Position numbers and translations under genes: made by a program. Under the pieces are notes generated by a model that had not been told where the DNA came from, did no database searches, and saw only the letters and a list, made by a program, of their open reading frames with translations. Source: Clostridia bacterium (GTDB taxonomy: Bacteria > Bacillota_A > Clostridia > Oscillospirales > CAG-272). From it: a stretch of DNA of 16,578 nt. Positions within the stretch are counted from its first letter, which is position 1. Each line of letters opens with the position of its first letter. Location: positions 1-16,578 of the forward strand of contig JAGDAM010000061.1 in assembly GCA_017959485.1 (NCBI GenBank). Direction: 5' to 3'. Shown in pieces: positions 6,452-14,503 of the stretch.

Positions 6452-7900
6452 ATGAAGATAAATCTCGGCAGGGAAACACTTACTTGCGGCAGGATCGCGC
6501 AGATCTGCCGCGGAACACTCACCCCGGGCGGCCAGGAAGGCATCCGGGTTTCTTCGGTTTGTACCGATTCGCGCGAAGCGGGCCCGGGTTCTGCTTTTCT
6601 CGCGATTAAAGGGGAGAGGACCGACGGACATCTTTATGCCGGCGCGGCTGCCGCCGCGGGCGCTGCATGCGTCATAGGCGAGTACCGTCCCGAAAACGCG
6701 CCGGATATTCCTTTTATTCTCACCGATTCAACGGTAGGCGCGCTTCAGAGACTTGCCGGCGCCTATTTTTGCCCCGATGGGATCACCCGCATAGCCGTTA
6801 CCGGCAGCGTGGGCAAAACCACGACTAAAGAGATGATTTACTCGGTCCTGTCGGCACGTCCGAGTTTCCGCAGCGAAGGCAATTTCAATTCGGTCATCGG
6901 TATGCCCATGACTATGCTTTCGATTCCCGGGGGGACCCGGTACGCGGTGCTGGAACTGGGGCTCGAGCGTCTCGGCGACATTTCGGTCATGTCACGGCTC
7001 TGGCGGCCGGATATCGCCGTCATCACCAACGTGGGTTCGTCACATCTTGAATACGCCGGATCCCGCGAGCGGCTTATCGCTGAAAAAGTATCCGTGGCGG
7101 ACGGTATGGACGCCGGCGGAAAGATACTTGTCGGAAAGGGTTCCGCGGGACTTGAGGAGGCGCTTGCCGGAGACGGTAGAGTGATGACGTTTTCCGAGGA
7201 TCCACTCTCCGGGGCGGATTTTTATCCGGTCGGCGCCGTCGACGGTGCCGGGGAACAGCGTTTCTCGGTCGTCTGTCCCGGGCATATCGTGGAAAACTGC
7301 GTTATCGGATATTACGGATGGCATAATCTTCGCGCCGCGGTCTCCGCGGCCGCGGTCGGTTTTCTGTCGGGCCTTTCGGATCGCGAAATCCTCGAAGGAC
7401 TGGCAAACTACAGAACTGTCGGACTCCGGCAGAAGATCGAAAAGGTCGCCGGCGTTACTCTGATAAACGACTGCTACAACGCGTCTCCCGAATCGATGAG
7501 GACATCCTGCGAGACTCTTCTCAGGGTCGCGCGCGACACCGGAGGACGGAGATTCGCGTTTCTTGCCGACATGTTCGAACTGGGTCCGCGCTCTCCGGAA
7601 CTTCACGCGGAGGTCGGCGAATACTTCGCAAGGAGCGGCGTCGACTATATCATCACCTTCGGCGCCGGTGCCGTTAAATACGCCGAGGGTGCGAAAAAAC
7701 TGATGCCTGACGGTCATATTCTCGAATTTCCCGATCCGTCGGATCCGGTAGCTCCCGCGGCTGTAGCAGCAGCTCTGCTGGCGCCGGGAGACGTAATAAC
7801 CGTAAAGGGGAGCAGGGGAATGAGAGCCGAACGCTTTTCGGAAGCGCTGACGCGCATTCTCCGGAGAAGAGAAGACAGAGGCGGGGAGGAAGCAGAATGA
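6452..7900 (+). CDS. murF: UDP-N-acetylmuramoyl-tripeptide--D-alanyl-D-alanine ligase MurF
   Basis: A 482-residue cytosolic ATP-dependent ligase that adds D-Ala-D-Ala to UDP-MurNAc-tripeptide, the last soluble step of precursor synthesis. It shows the Mur ligase P-loop 'TGSVGKTTT' (117-125), 'GNFNSVIGMPMT' (143-154), 'LELG' (167-170), 'NDCYNASPESM' (339-349, a MurF signature close to DAYNANPxSM) and 'VKGSRGMRAE' (451-460). The ATG at 6452 is chosen because GGAG lies 7 bases upstream and the protein then begins 'MKINLGRETLT', as MurF normally does. The in-frame ATG at 6431 (preceded by GGAGGG) would add 7 residues and is the main alternative. The frame stays open back to 6302, which I consider leader. 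The stop overlaps mraY by 4 bases (ATGA). Confidence 0.95.
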   Translation: MKINLGRETLTCGRIAQICRGTLTPGGQEGIRVSSVCTDSREAGPGSAFLAIKGERTDGHLYAGAAAAAGAACVIGEYRPENAPDIPFILTDSTVGALQRLAGAYFCPDGITRIAVTGSVGKTTTKEMIYSVLSARPSFRSEGNFNSVIGMPMTMLSIPGGTRYAVLELGLERLGDISVMSRLWRPDIAVITNVGSSHLEYAGSRERLIAEKVSVADGMDAGGKILVGKGSAGLEEALAGDGRVMTFSEDPLSGADFYPVGAVDGAGEQRFSVVCPGHIVENCVIGYYGWHNLRAAVSAAAVGFLSGLSDREILEGLANYRTVGLRQKIEKVAGVTLINDCYNASPESMRTSCETLLRVARDTGGRRFAFLADMFELGPRSPELHAEVGEYFARSGVDYIITFGAGAVKYAEGAKKLMPDGHILEFPDPSDPVAPAAVAAALLAPGDVITVKGSRGMRAERFSEALTRILRRREDRGGEEAE

Positions 7901-8898
7901 GTGATACTGTAAAAGCCGTTATTATCGCGGCGTGCGGGGCGTCGGCCGCCTTCGCGCTGACCGTCGTGATCCTGAGAGTGCTCATACCCTTTCTCCGCTC
8001 AAAGAAGATAGGACAGAAGATATCCGAAATCGGGCCGCGCTGGCACAAGGGCAAGGAGGGGACGCCTATAATGGGCGGGCTCGCCTTCATTATCGCAATC
8101 ACCGCGGTTTCGGCCGCCCTCGCGGTTTTTTTTGCCGCAACGCGCGATTTCTCCCGGATGAAGGGAGTTCTAATCACGCTCGCGATGGCGCTCCTTAACG
8201 GTCTCGTCGGTTTCATAGACGATTACACCAAGCTGATAAAAAAGCAGAACGAGGGTCTTCTTCCCTGGCAGAAACTGTTATTTCAGTTTGCGATCTCCGC
8301 CGGATACGTCGCGGCGATGAGAGCCGCGGGACTGCTCGAAACCAGTCTCTATTTTCCCTTTTTCGGGACGTCGGCGGAGCTCGGGTTCTTTTTCTACCCG
8401 CTTGCCGTTCTGCTCACGGTCGGTATCGTCAACGCGGTGAATCTTACGGACGGAATCGACGGTCTTGCGTCTTCCGTCAGCGGTATCTACGGTCTTTTGT
8501 TCACTTTCATCGGGGCGGTTTCGGGAGATATCCCTCTTGCGGCGCTTTCGGCGTCCGTGTTCGGAGGGACCTCGGGATTTCTCGTATATAACTTTTACCC
8601 CGCGAGGATCTTGATGGGCGACACCGGCTCACTTTTCCTCGGCGGGACGGTCGCCGGTCTGGCTTTCCTCATCGGCAACCCGCTTATCATGCTGCTCGCG
8701 GGCATCGTCTTTGTGATTGAAGCGGCGTCGGTAATCCTGCAGGTCGGGTATTTCAAGATCACTCACGGGAAACGGCTCTTTAAGATGGCTCCGATACACC
8801 ATCATTTTGAAAAGTGCGGCTGGAGCGAAATAAAGATCGTCGCAGTCTTTTCGGCGGTCGCCCTTCTGGCGGCTGTCCTTTCCTGGTTCGGAAGATGA
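7897..8898 (+). CDS. mraY: Phospho-N-acetylmuramoyl-pentapeptide-transferase MraY
   Basis: A 333-residue polytopic membrane enzyme, with about ten hydrophobic segments, that transfers phospho-MurNAc-pentapeptide to undecaprenyl phosphate to make lipid I. Motifs present are 'HKGKEGTPIMGG' (50-61), 'GFIDDYTK' (105-112, with the catalytic-region Asp pair), 'NLTDGIDGL' (182-190), 'MGDTGSL' (240-246) and the family signature 'APIHHHFE' (298-305). Length and order are typical. It starts inside the end of murF (ATGA) with GGGAGGA about 7 bases upstream, and its own stop overlaps ftsW by 4 bases. In many clusters murD lies between mraY and ftsW; here they are directly joined. Confidence 0.98.
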   Translation: MSDTVKAVIIAACGASAAFALTVVILRVLIPFLRSKKIGQKISEIGPRWHKGKEGTPIMGGLAFIIAITAVSAALAVFFAATRDFSRMKGVLITLAMALLNGLVGFIDDYTKLIKKQNEGLLPWQKLLFQFAISAGYVAAMRAAGLLETSLYFPFFGTSAELGFFFYPLAVLLTVGIVNAVNLTDGIDGLASSVSGIYGLLFTFIGAVSGDIPLAALSASVFGGTSGFLVYNFYPARILMGDTGSLFLGGTVAGLAFLIGNPLIMLLAGIVFVIEAASVILQVGYFKITHGKRLFKMAPIHHHFEKCGWSEIKIVAVFSAVALLAAVLSWFGR

Positions 8899-10028
8899 CC
8901 GGCGACGGCGGTCAGGTTCTGGTCAAACGCCCTCCGGACCTGATATACCTCGTGCTGGTAGTCCTGCTGGTCGCCACCGGCACCGTGATGCTTTTCAGCG
9001 CCGGAAGCGCCTATTATGAGGGAAAGAGCACCTATTTTCTGAGACAGCACATCATACATATCCTGGCCGGAAGCGTATTCGCTTTCATCGCGGCTTTCGT
9101 CATGACGCCGAAGCTAGGCAAACTGCTTGCCGCGGGTACCTACCTTGTCGCGCTTCTGCTGCTCGGACTGGTCCTTGTAATCGGATTCACGAGCGGAGGC
9201 GCGCGCCGCTGGATCAACGTCGCGGGAATTTCGGTTCAGCCGTCGGAAATCGCCAAGACTGGTCTGATTCTTTCGATTGCTGCATATATGAGTACCGATC
9301 CGGAAAGATTCGCCTGGAAAAAGGGCAATAGATGGAAGGGAGCGATCCTGCGCGGATTTATCGTTCCGCTGGCTATGACCGGAATCTTCGCGGTGCTCAT
9401 ACTCCTTGAAAAGCATATCTCGGCCACCGTCATCACGGTTCTGGTAGGCGGAGTAACAATGCTTCTCGGCGGAACAAACATTCTGATGCTCGTTATCGCA
9501 GCCGGCGGGGCCGGAGGCGTTCTCTACTGGGTGATGACCACCTGGTCCTACGCGAAAAAGCGGATAAACACTCTTTTCAACCGCGGCTCCGACGTCTCGG
9601 GCGCCGACTGGCAGACCACCGAGGGCCTTTACGCGATGGGAACCGGCGGCTGGTTCGGTCTCGGCCTCGGAAATTCCCGGCTGAAATACGGATACGTTTC
9701 CGAGCCGCAGAACGACTTTATTTTCGCGGTCATCTGCGAGGAACTCGGATTCATAGGAACGGCAATAATACTTATACTCTTTTTCGCTTTGATGTCGAGG
9801 GGGCTGCGTCTGGCGCAGAAATGCACCGACCGCTTCTGCGCGGTCGTCATAGCGGGAATAACCTTCAAGACGGCGCTTCACGTACTGCTCAACGTGGCGG
9901 TGGTCTGCGCCGTGATACCCAATACCGGAATATCGCTTCCTTTCTTTTCAAGCGGAGGAAGCGCCACGATGATGCAGATTTTCGACGCCGGCATACTGCT
10001 CGGGTGTTCGCGCTACTGCAGAGACTGA
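8895..10028 (+). CDS. ftsW: SEDS peptidoglycan glycosyltransferase FtsW (SpoVE-like)
   Basis: A 377-residue polytopic membrane protein of the SEDS family, which polymerises lipid II into septal glycan together with its partner class B PBP. Diagnostic stretches are 'GARRWINVAGISVQPSEIAK' (102-121), 'GLGLGNSRLKYGYVSEPQND' (255-274, where D274 aligns with the catalytic-site Asp of FtsW/RodA), 'EELGFIG' (282-288) and 'NTGISLPFFSSGG' (343-355). The ATG at 8895 overlaps the mraY stop (ATGA). The frame is open further upstream to 8814, but that stretch is mraY coding sequence and adds no conserved residues. FtsW, SpoVE and RodA look alike; the dcw location argues for FtsW/SpoVE. Confidence 0.94.
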   Translation: MTGDGGQVLVKRPPDLIYLVLVVLLVATGTVMLFSAGSAYYEGKSTYFLRQHIIHILAGSVFAFIAAFVMTPKLGKLLAAGTYLVALLLLGLVLVIGFTSGGARRWINVAGISVQPSEIAKTGLILSIAAYMSTDPERFAWKKGNRWKGAILRGFIVPLAMTGIFAVLILLEKHISATVITVLVGGVTMLLGGTNILMLVIAAGGAGGVLYWVMTTWSYAKKRINTLFNRGSDVSGADWQTTEGLYAMGTGGWFGLGLGNSRLKYGYVSEPQNDFIFAVICEELGFIGTAIILILFFALMSRGLRLAQKCTDRFCAVVIAGITFKTALHVLLNVAVVCAVIPNTGISLPFFSSGGSATMMQIFDAGILLGCSRYCRD

Positions 10029-10046
10029 CCGACGGAGGACGGTGAC

Positions 10047-11168
10047 TTGAGAATACTGATTACCGGCGGAGGTACCGGAGGTCACGTGAACCCGGCGATA
10101 GCCGTCGCCGACAGCATAAAAAAGCGCGATCCCGATGCCGAGATCGCTTTTGTGGGGACGTCACGGGGAATCGAAAACAAACTCGTCCCCGCGGCGGGAT
10201 ACCCGCTTTATCACGTAAACGTTATCGGAATCCGCAGATCGCTTTCGCCGAGGAATATAAAGGCGCTCTGGCTGGCGCTGACCTATCCTTTGAAGGCGTC
10301 GAGGATAGTTAAGAAATTTAAGCCCGACGTCGTTTTCGGAACCGGAGGCTACGTCAGCTGGCCGGTGATCGTCGCCGCGTCGCGCAAAAAAATACCGACC
10401 GCGCTTCACGAAGCCAACGCCGTTCCCGGACTCGCCATACGGAAACTCGTTCCCTACACCGACAGGATTTTTCTCAACTTCAAGGCGGGAGAGCGAGGAC
10501 TCGGCGCGGGAGCCGAGGGTAAAACGCTTCACGTCGGATGTCCGCTTCGCAGCGGAATCGGAAAGATTTCACGCGAGGAGGCCAGGGACCGGCTCGGAAT
10601 CGACCGCGGCACTTTTATGATTCTTTCTTTCGGAGGGAGTCTCGGAGCCGCGCGCCTCAATGAGGCGGCGTTCGGACTGATCGCCGAATACGTATGCAAA
10701 CATCCTGAGGTGACCTATCTTCACGCGACGGGAGACGGCTATTACCGCGAGTACAGGGAAAGATTTCTCGCGTCGGGATATGATACCTACCGCAACATAA
10801 AACTCGAGAGATATATCGAGAATATGGCTCTGCAGCTTGCGGCCGCCGATCTCGTTATCTGCCGTTCGGGCGCCATCACGCTTGCCGAGCTTTCGAGAGC
10901 CGGACGCGCCTCGATACTGATCCCGTCGCCCAACGTTACCGACAACCAGCAGTACCGCAACGCGCGCGTGATCGCCGACTGCGGCGGAGCTGTGCTGATA
11001 GAGGAGAAAGACCTTACCGAGGAGAAACTCGAAAACGCGATCGAGGAGATAAAGAACGACCGCCGGCTGCGCCTTTCGATGGAGAGCAGCGTCAGAAGCA
11101 TCTCACCCGACGACGCCGAGACGGTTATATGCGACGAGCTGTTCGCTCTTGCCAGAAAGAAAGACTGA
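10047..11168 (+). CDS. murG: UDP-GlcNAc:lipid I N-acetylglucosaminyltransferase MurG
   Basis: A 373-residue GT28 (GT-B fold) enzyme that adds GlcNAc to lipid I on the inner face of the membrane, giving lipid II. Motifs are the N-terminal 'GGGTGGHVNPA' (7-17), 'GTGGYVSWP' (98-106), 'HEANAVPG' (121-128), 'GGSLGAARLNE' (196-206) and the UDP-GlcNAc site 'CRSGAITLAEL' (272-282), followed by 'TDNQQYRNA' (298-306). Translation appears to begin at a TTG codon: GGAGG lies 8 bases upstream and the first residues 'MRILITGGGTGGH' fit the family exactly, with no ATG or GTG in frame nearby. The gene follows ftsW by 18 bases and overlaps ftsQ by one base. Confidence 0.96.
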   Translation: MRILITGGGTGGHVNPAIAVADSIKKRDPDAEIAFVGTSRGIENKLVPAAGYPLYHVNVIGIRRSLSPRNIKALWLALTYPLKASRIVKKFKPDVVFGTGGYVSWPVIVAASRKKIPTALHEANAVPGLAIRKLVPYTDRIFLNFKAGERGLGAGAEGKTLHVGCPLRSGIGKISREEARDRLGIDRGTFMILSFGGSLGAARLNEAAFGLIAEYVCKHPEVTYLHATGDGYYREYRERFLASGYDTYRNIKLERYIENMALQLAAADLVICRSGAITLAELSRAGRASILIPSPNVTDNQQYRNARVIADCGGAVLIEEKDLTEEKLENAIEEIKNDRRLRLSMESSVRSISPDDAETVICDELFALARKKD

Positions 11169-12115
11169 TGGACGAACTGAAAAAGAACGGGAGAGAAGAC
11201 ACGGAAGACCGCACTGACGGAAAGAAGAACGGCAGCGTAAGATCCTACAGGATGACGCGCCGGTCCGCCGGAGTCTGGCTCGAACGGAACGCCGGCGATC
11301 TCCCGGTAATTAAGGAAGATCGCGGAGAGAAAAAGAAAAAGGAAAAGGGAAAGGAAAAGAAGACCGCCGTCAGGGACGCTTCCGTCAGGAAGGCCGGAAG
11401 GCTCGTTATGGCGTTGCTGATATCCGTCGCGGTGCTGCTCGTCCTGTCGCCGATTGTCTTTCTCGTAGCGAACCGCATGGTAATCACGGAAGCCGTGGTT
11501 TCCGGGGATATCTCGTTTACATCCGACGAACTGCTCGAAGCCGCCGGTCTGGAGAAGGGAAATTCGGTATTTTCCGCGCTCGGAAGGAGTATTCCCTCTA
11601 AAGTAAAAGAGAATCTTCCACTGATAAAAGAATGCAGCGTCGGCATCGACCTTCCCGGGACGGTCATTTTTACCGTCGCGGAATACTCCGAGGCCGCGTT
11701 TATCCGGTCATCCGACGGAGGATATTATATTATCTCAGAAAACATTCTCGTCATAAGGCGGCAGGATGATCCGCCGGAAGATCTTCCCGAGATTCTGCCC
11801 GCCCGGCTTTCGAGATGCGTCGTCGGACAGTATCTCGAGTTTTCCGACGAAACGGATTTTGCGGCGCTTTCGGAAACGCTGCGCGCGGTGCTTGACGGCA
11901 GACTTCCCGTCACGGGATCGGTTCTCGACTGCTCGGACCGCTACCGCATATCGCTGCGTCTTTCCGACGGAACCGTCGTGGTGCTCGGATCAAAAAAGGA
12001 TATTTCGGTAAAAATCGAGACCGCCGCGAGGGTGATCGAAGAGAAGGCCGCTCCGGGTTCCACAGTCGACGTGAGCATATCGGGCGGCGCCTTCGTCGCG
12101 GGAAATAGCGGATGA
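11168..12115 (+). CDS. ftsQ: Cell division protein FtsQ/DivIB
   Basis: A 315-residue bitopic membrane protein. It has a long, highly charged cytoplasmic tail (1-76) with a Lys/Glu run at 54-65, one membrane helix (about 78-101), then an extracytoplasmic POTRA domain (about 104-172, 'ITEAVVSGDISFTSDELLEA') and a beta domain to the end. FtsQ/DivIB partners FtsL and FtsB/DivIC to recruit and regulate the septal synthase. The ATG at 11168 overlaps the murG stop (TGATG). An in-frame ATG at 11129 lies inside murG with no ribosome site and is not preferred. Sequence identity is typically low in this family, so the call rests on topology, POTRA pattern and position just before ftsZ. Confidence 0.88.
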   Translation: MDELKKNGREDTEDRTDGKKNGSVRSYRMTRRSAGVWLERNAGDLPVIKEDRGEKKKKEKGKEKKTAVRDASVRKAGRLVMALLISVAVLLVLSPIVFLVANRMVITEAVVSGDISFTSDELLEAAGLEKGNSVFSALGRSIPSKVKENLPLIKECSVGIDLPGTVIFTVAEYSEAAFIRSSDGGYYIISENILVIRRQDDPPEDLPEILPARLSRCVVGQYLEFSDETDFAALSETLRAVLDGRLPVTGSVLDCSDRYRISLRLSDGTVVVLGSKKDISVKIETAARVIEEKAAPGSTVDVSISGGAFVAGNSG

Positions 12116-12157
12116 CATTTTTTTCGGTTCTTTTTCAGGGAAAGCACGAAAAAGCAC

Positions 12158-12186
12158 TTGAAAAAAAGCTGAAAATATTATATTAT
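12158..12186 (+). promoter_or_regulatory. Putative ftsZ promoter
   Basis: TTGAAA at 12158-12163 and TATTAT at 12181-12186 are separated by exactly 17 bases, five of six matches each to the sigma-A consensus, inside a strongly AT-rich stretch of the 129-base gap between ftsQ and ftsZ. Transcription would start around 12193. It would let ftsZ be expressed apart from the long upstream operon, as is common for ftsZ. Confidence 0.65.
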
Positions 12187-12209
12187 ATTATTTGATAAAG
12201 AATAACGGC

Positions 12210-12225
12210 CGCGGAACCGTCCGCG
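12210..12225 (+). promoter_or_regulatory. Hairpin in the ftsZ leader
   Basis: CGCGGA (12210-12215) pairs with TCCGCG (12220-12225) around a 4-base loop, ending 9 bases before the GGGAGG ribosome site (12234-12239). No T tract follows, so it is not a terminator. It could stabilise the leader or be incidental. Confidence 0.3.
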
Positions 12226-12244
12226 CGCCGTACGGGAGGAAACC

Positions 12245-13489
12245 ATGGCACAGCTGAACAACGGAATATTCGAGAGCGGAGTGAGCATCAAGGTCGTCGG
12301 AGTCGGAGGAGGCGGAAACAACGCCGTCAACAGAATGATCACCGAGAATATCAACGGCGTTGAGTTCATCGCGATCAACACAGACAAGCAGGCCCTCCAT
12401 TCCTGCCAGGCTGCAAACCAGATAATTATCGGGGAAAAGATCACCAAAGGCCACGGCGCCGGCGCCAACGCCGAGATAGGTCAGCGCGCCGCCGAGGAAA
12501 ATACCGAGGATATAAAAAAGGCGCTTCAGGGCGCGGATATGGTCTTTATCGCAACCGGAATGGGCGGAGGCACCGGAACCGGAGCCGCCCCCGTCGTGGC
12601 GAGGATCGCCCACGAGATGGACATCCTCACGGTCGCAATAGTCACCAAGCCCTTCCTGTTCGAGGGACGCCGCAGAATGGAGCAGGCGGAGCGCGGAATC
12701 AAGGAGCTGAGCACCTACGTCGACTCGCTCGTAATCATTCCGAACGAACGGTTAAAGCAGGTGTCGGATACCCGCATAACCCTCTACAACGCTTTTGAAA
12801 TCGCCGACGACGTGCTTCGCCGCGGCGTACAGAGCATATCCGACCTTATCAACGGAGACGGATTCATCAACCTCGACTTCGCGGACGTCACCGCGGTCAT
12901 GCAGAACGCCGGTTACGCTCACATGGGCGTCGGTTCCGCCACCGGAAAGGACAAGGCCGAGCTTGCCGCAAAGGCGGCGATCTCCAGCCCGCTTCTCGAG
13001 ACCTCTATCAGAGGAGCGACCGGAATCCTTATCAATATCACCATTTCGCCCGACGTGGGACTGGAGGACGCCGACCGCGCCTCCACGATGATCACCGAGG
13101 AAGCCGACCCCGACGCGAACGTTATCTGGGGTGTCTGCTTCGATCCCGAGCTCGACGACGAAATGAAGATCACGATAATCGCGACCGGATTTGATCATAA
13201 AGACGGGGAAAAGGCCGCAGATTCCAAAACGCCCGCAAAGCCGCAGCCCTCTCAGCCGAGACCGGTTCAGCCGCCGCAGCAGCCCGCACAGCCGGAGCAG
13301 CCGGCTCAGCCGAAACCCGCCAAGCCGCAGGGCGGAGAAGCGCCGAAGCCGAATCCCGGACCGGCGGTTCCGTCCAGATCCCCCGCAACTCCTGCCAAGC
13401 CGGAACAGGACGGAATCGATTTTTCCGATTTGATCGACATGATTAAGACCCGCCGCAAAGACGACGCCAGAGGCGGCGGAAAGAAATAA
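12245..13489 (+). CDS. ftsZ: Cell division GTPase FtsZ
   Basis: A 414-residue tubulin homologue that polymerises into the Z ring and recruits the divisome. The GTP-binding region includes '[13 protein letters not shown]' (19-31) and the tubulin signature '[10 protein letters not shown]' (107-116). The catalytic T7 loop 'NLDFADV' (209-215) keeps the NxDxxD residues. The globular core ends near 316. A Pro/Gln/Lys-rich disordered linker follows (about 317-388, with many QP and KP repeats), then the tail '[17 protein letters not shown]' (389-405). That tail lacks the usual D-I-P-x-F-L-R core, although its position and basic end match the C-terminal peptide that binds membrane tethers. GGGAGG lies 5 bases before the ATG. 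ftsA, the usual preceding gene, is absent. Confidence 0.98.
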   Translation: MAQLNNGIFESGVSIKVVGVGGGGNNAVNRMITENINGVEFIAINTDKQALHSCQAANQIIIGEKITKGHGAGANAEIGQRAAEENTEDIKKALQGADMVFIATGMGGGTGTGAAPVVARIAHEMDILTVAIVTKPFLFEGRRRMEQAERGIKELSTYVDSLVIIPNERLKQVSDTRITLYNAFEIADDVLRRGVQSISDLINGDGFINLDFADVTAVMQNAGYAHMGVGSATGKDKAELAAKAAISSPLLETSIRGATGILINITISPDVGLEDADRASTMITEEADPDANVIWGVCFDPELDDEMKITIIATGFDHKDGEKAADSKTPAKPQPSQPRPVQPPQQPAQPEQPAQPKPAKPQGGEAPKPNPGPAVPSRSPATPAKPEQDGIDFSDLIDMIKTRRKDDARGGGKK

Positions 13490-13510
13490 GATAACCAAAG
13501 CTCCTCGAGT

Positions 13511-13551
13511 GCGCGGCGCCCCAATACGGCGCCGCGCCCCGGGGTTGTTTT
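13511..13551 (+). terminator. Probable ftsZ terminator
   Basis: GCGCGGCGCC (13511-13520) and GGCGCCGCGC (13528-13537) form a perfect 10-bp GC stem with a 7-base loop, 21 bases after the ftsZ stop. A T-rich stretch (13545-13551, one G) follows after seven C/G bases, so the U tract is displaced from the stem. Termination is likely but may be incomplete. Confidence 0.6.
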
Positions 13552-13573
13552 TATTGTTTAGAGGTAAAGTGCT

Positions 13574-14479
13574 TTGACTGTTTATGAGTTTAAAGACCTG
13601 CTTTCAGATGCGGGCAAAAGAAAAAAGATCATACTGGATACCGACACTTTCAACGAGGTGGACGATCAGTTCGCCCTCGCATACGCAATGCTCTCTCCCG
13701 ACCGTGTCGAGCTGCTCAGCGTCAACGCCGCGCCGTTTCTTAACAGCCGCTCGACGTCTGCCGCCGACGGGATGGAGAAGAGCTACCGCGAAATCTTCCG
13801 GATAATGGAGCTTACCGATCCCGAGACGGCCGCCAAAATTCCGGTTTACCGCGGATCTGACCGGTTTATGACCTGCGTGACCGATTACGTTCAGTCGGAC
13901 GCCTGCGACAATATCGTCAATACCGTGATGACGTCGGAGGAGCCGGTGATAATCGTCGCGGTAGGCGCGATAACAAACGTCGCGTCCGCGATTGTAAAAT
14001 GCCCCGATATCGTAAAGAAAACCGGTGTAGTCTGGCTCGGAGGCCACGCGCTTGAACGCCCCGACACGAAGGAGTTCAATCTCAAACAGGATATTCCCGG
14101 AGCCCAGGTGCTCTTCGACAGCGGCATACCGCTGCTTCAGATACCCTGCGACGGAGTCTGCTCGCAGTTTGTCACCACCGTTCCCGAGCTTGAATACTAT
14201 CTGCGCGGCAAAAACGCCCTCTGCGACTATCTGTGCGACATCACGGCAGGTTATACAAAGGATCCCTACGGCTGGTCCAAGGTCATCTGGGACGTCACCG
14301 CCGTAGCCGCTATAACCAGGCCCGAAGCCCTCGAGAAGGTAATCATACCGCGTCCCTACGTCACGTCCGACTGCCGCTGGGCATTCGACGCCGCGAGAAA
14401 ACCCTATATCTACGTCAGAAAAATAAGAAGAGACCCGATATACGCCGACCTGTTCCGCAAATTATCCGAAAAGCAATAA
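13574..14479 (+). CDS. Nucleoside hydrolase family protein (inosine-uridine preferring-like)
   Basis: A 301-residue cytosolic protein of the nucleoside hydrolase fold, whose members split ribonucleosides into base and ribose using a bound calcium ion. The N-terminal metal motif is 'DTDTFNEVDD' (22-31), a variant with two extra residues compared with the classical DxDxxxDD. 'VGAITNVASA' (130-139) and 'EFNLKQDIPGAQVLF' (167-181) match the EFN...D substrate-site region, and 'WDVTA' (239-243) replaces the usual H-D-x-x-A, so the base-protonating His is absent. Substrate may therefore differ from inosine or uridine. Translation seems to start at TTG 13574, with GAGG 9 bases upstream and no in-frame ATG before the metal motif. 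It is followed after 24 bases by the GH20-like gene, probably in one operon. Confidence 0.85.
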   Translation: MTVYEFKDLLSDAGKRKKIILDTDTFNEVDDQFALAYAMLSPDRVELLSVNAAPFLNSRSTSAADGMEKSYREIFRIMELTDPETAAKIPVYRGSDRFMTCVTDYVQSDACDNIVNTVMTSEEPVIIVAVGAITNVASAIVKCPDIVKKTGVVWLGGHALERPDTKEFNLKQDIPGAQVLFDSGIPLLQIPCDGVCSQFVTTVPELEYYLRGKNALCDYLCDITAGYTKDPYGWSKVIWDVTAVAAITRPEALEKVIIPRPYVTSDCRWAFDAARKPYIYVRKIRRDPIYADLFRKLSEKQ

Positions 14480-14503
14480 CGAACCGCAAAGGAGATAAAT
14501 GAA

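Noticed and set aside
8814..8894. Extended ftsW start inside mraY
   Set aside because: The 27 extra residues are mraY coding sequence in another frame, and the ATG at 8895 overlaps the mraY stop as ATGA, matching the operon pattern.
11129..11167. Earlier ftsQ start inside murG
   Set aside because: There is no ribosome site, and the TGATG junction at 11168 fits the other coupled starts in the operon.
13232..13410. CAG/CCG-rich repetitive DNA at the ftsZ 3' end as a repeat element
   Set aside because: It encodes the Pro/Gln/Lys-rich disordered linker of FtsZ and is irregular; low-complexity coding explains it.
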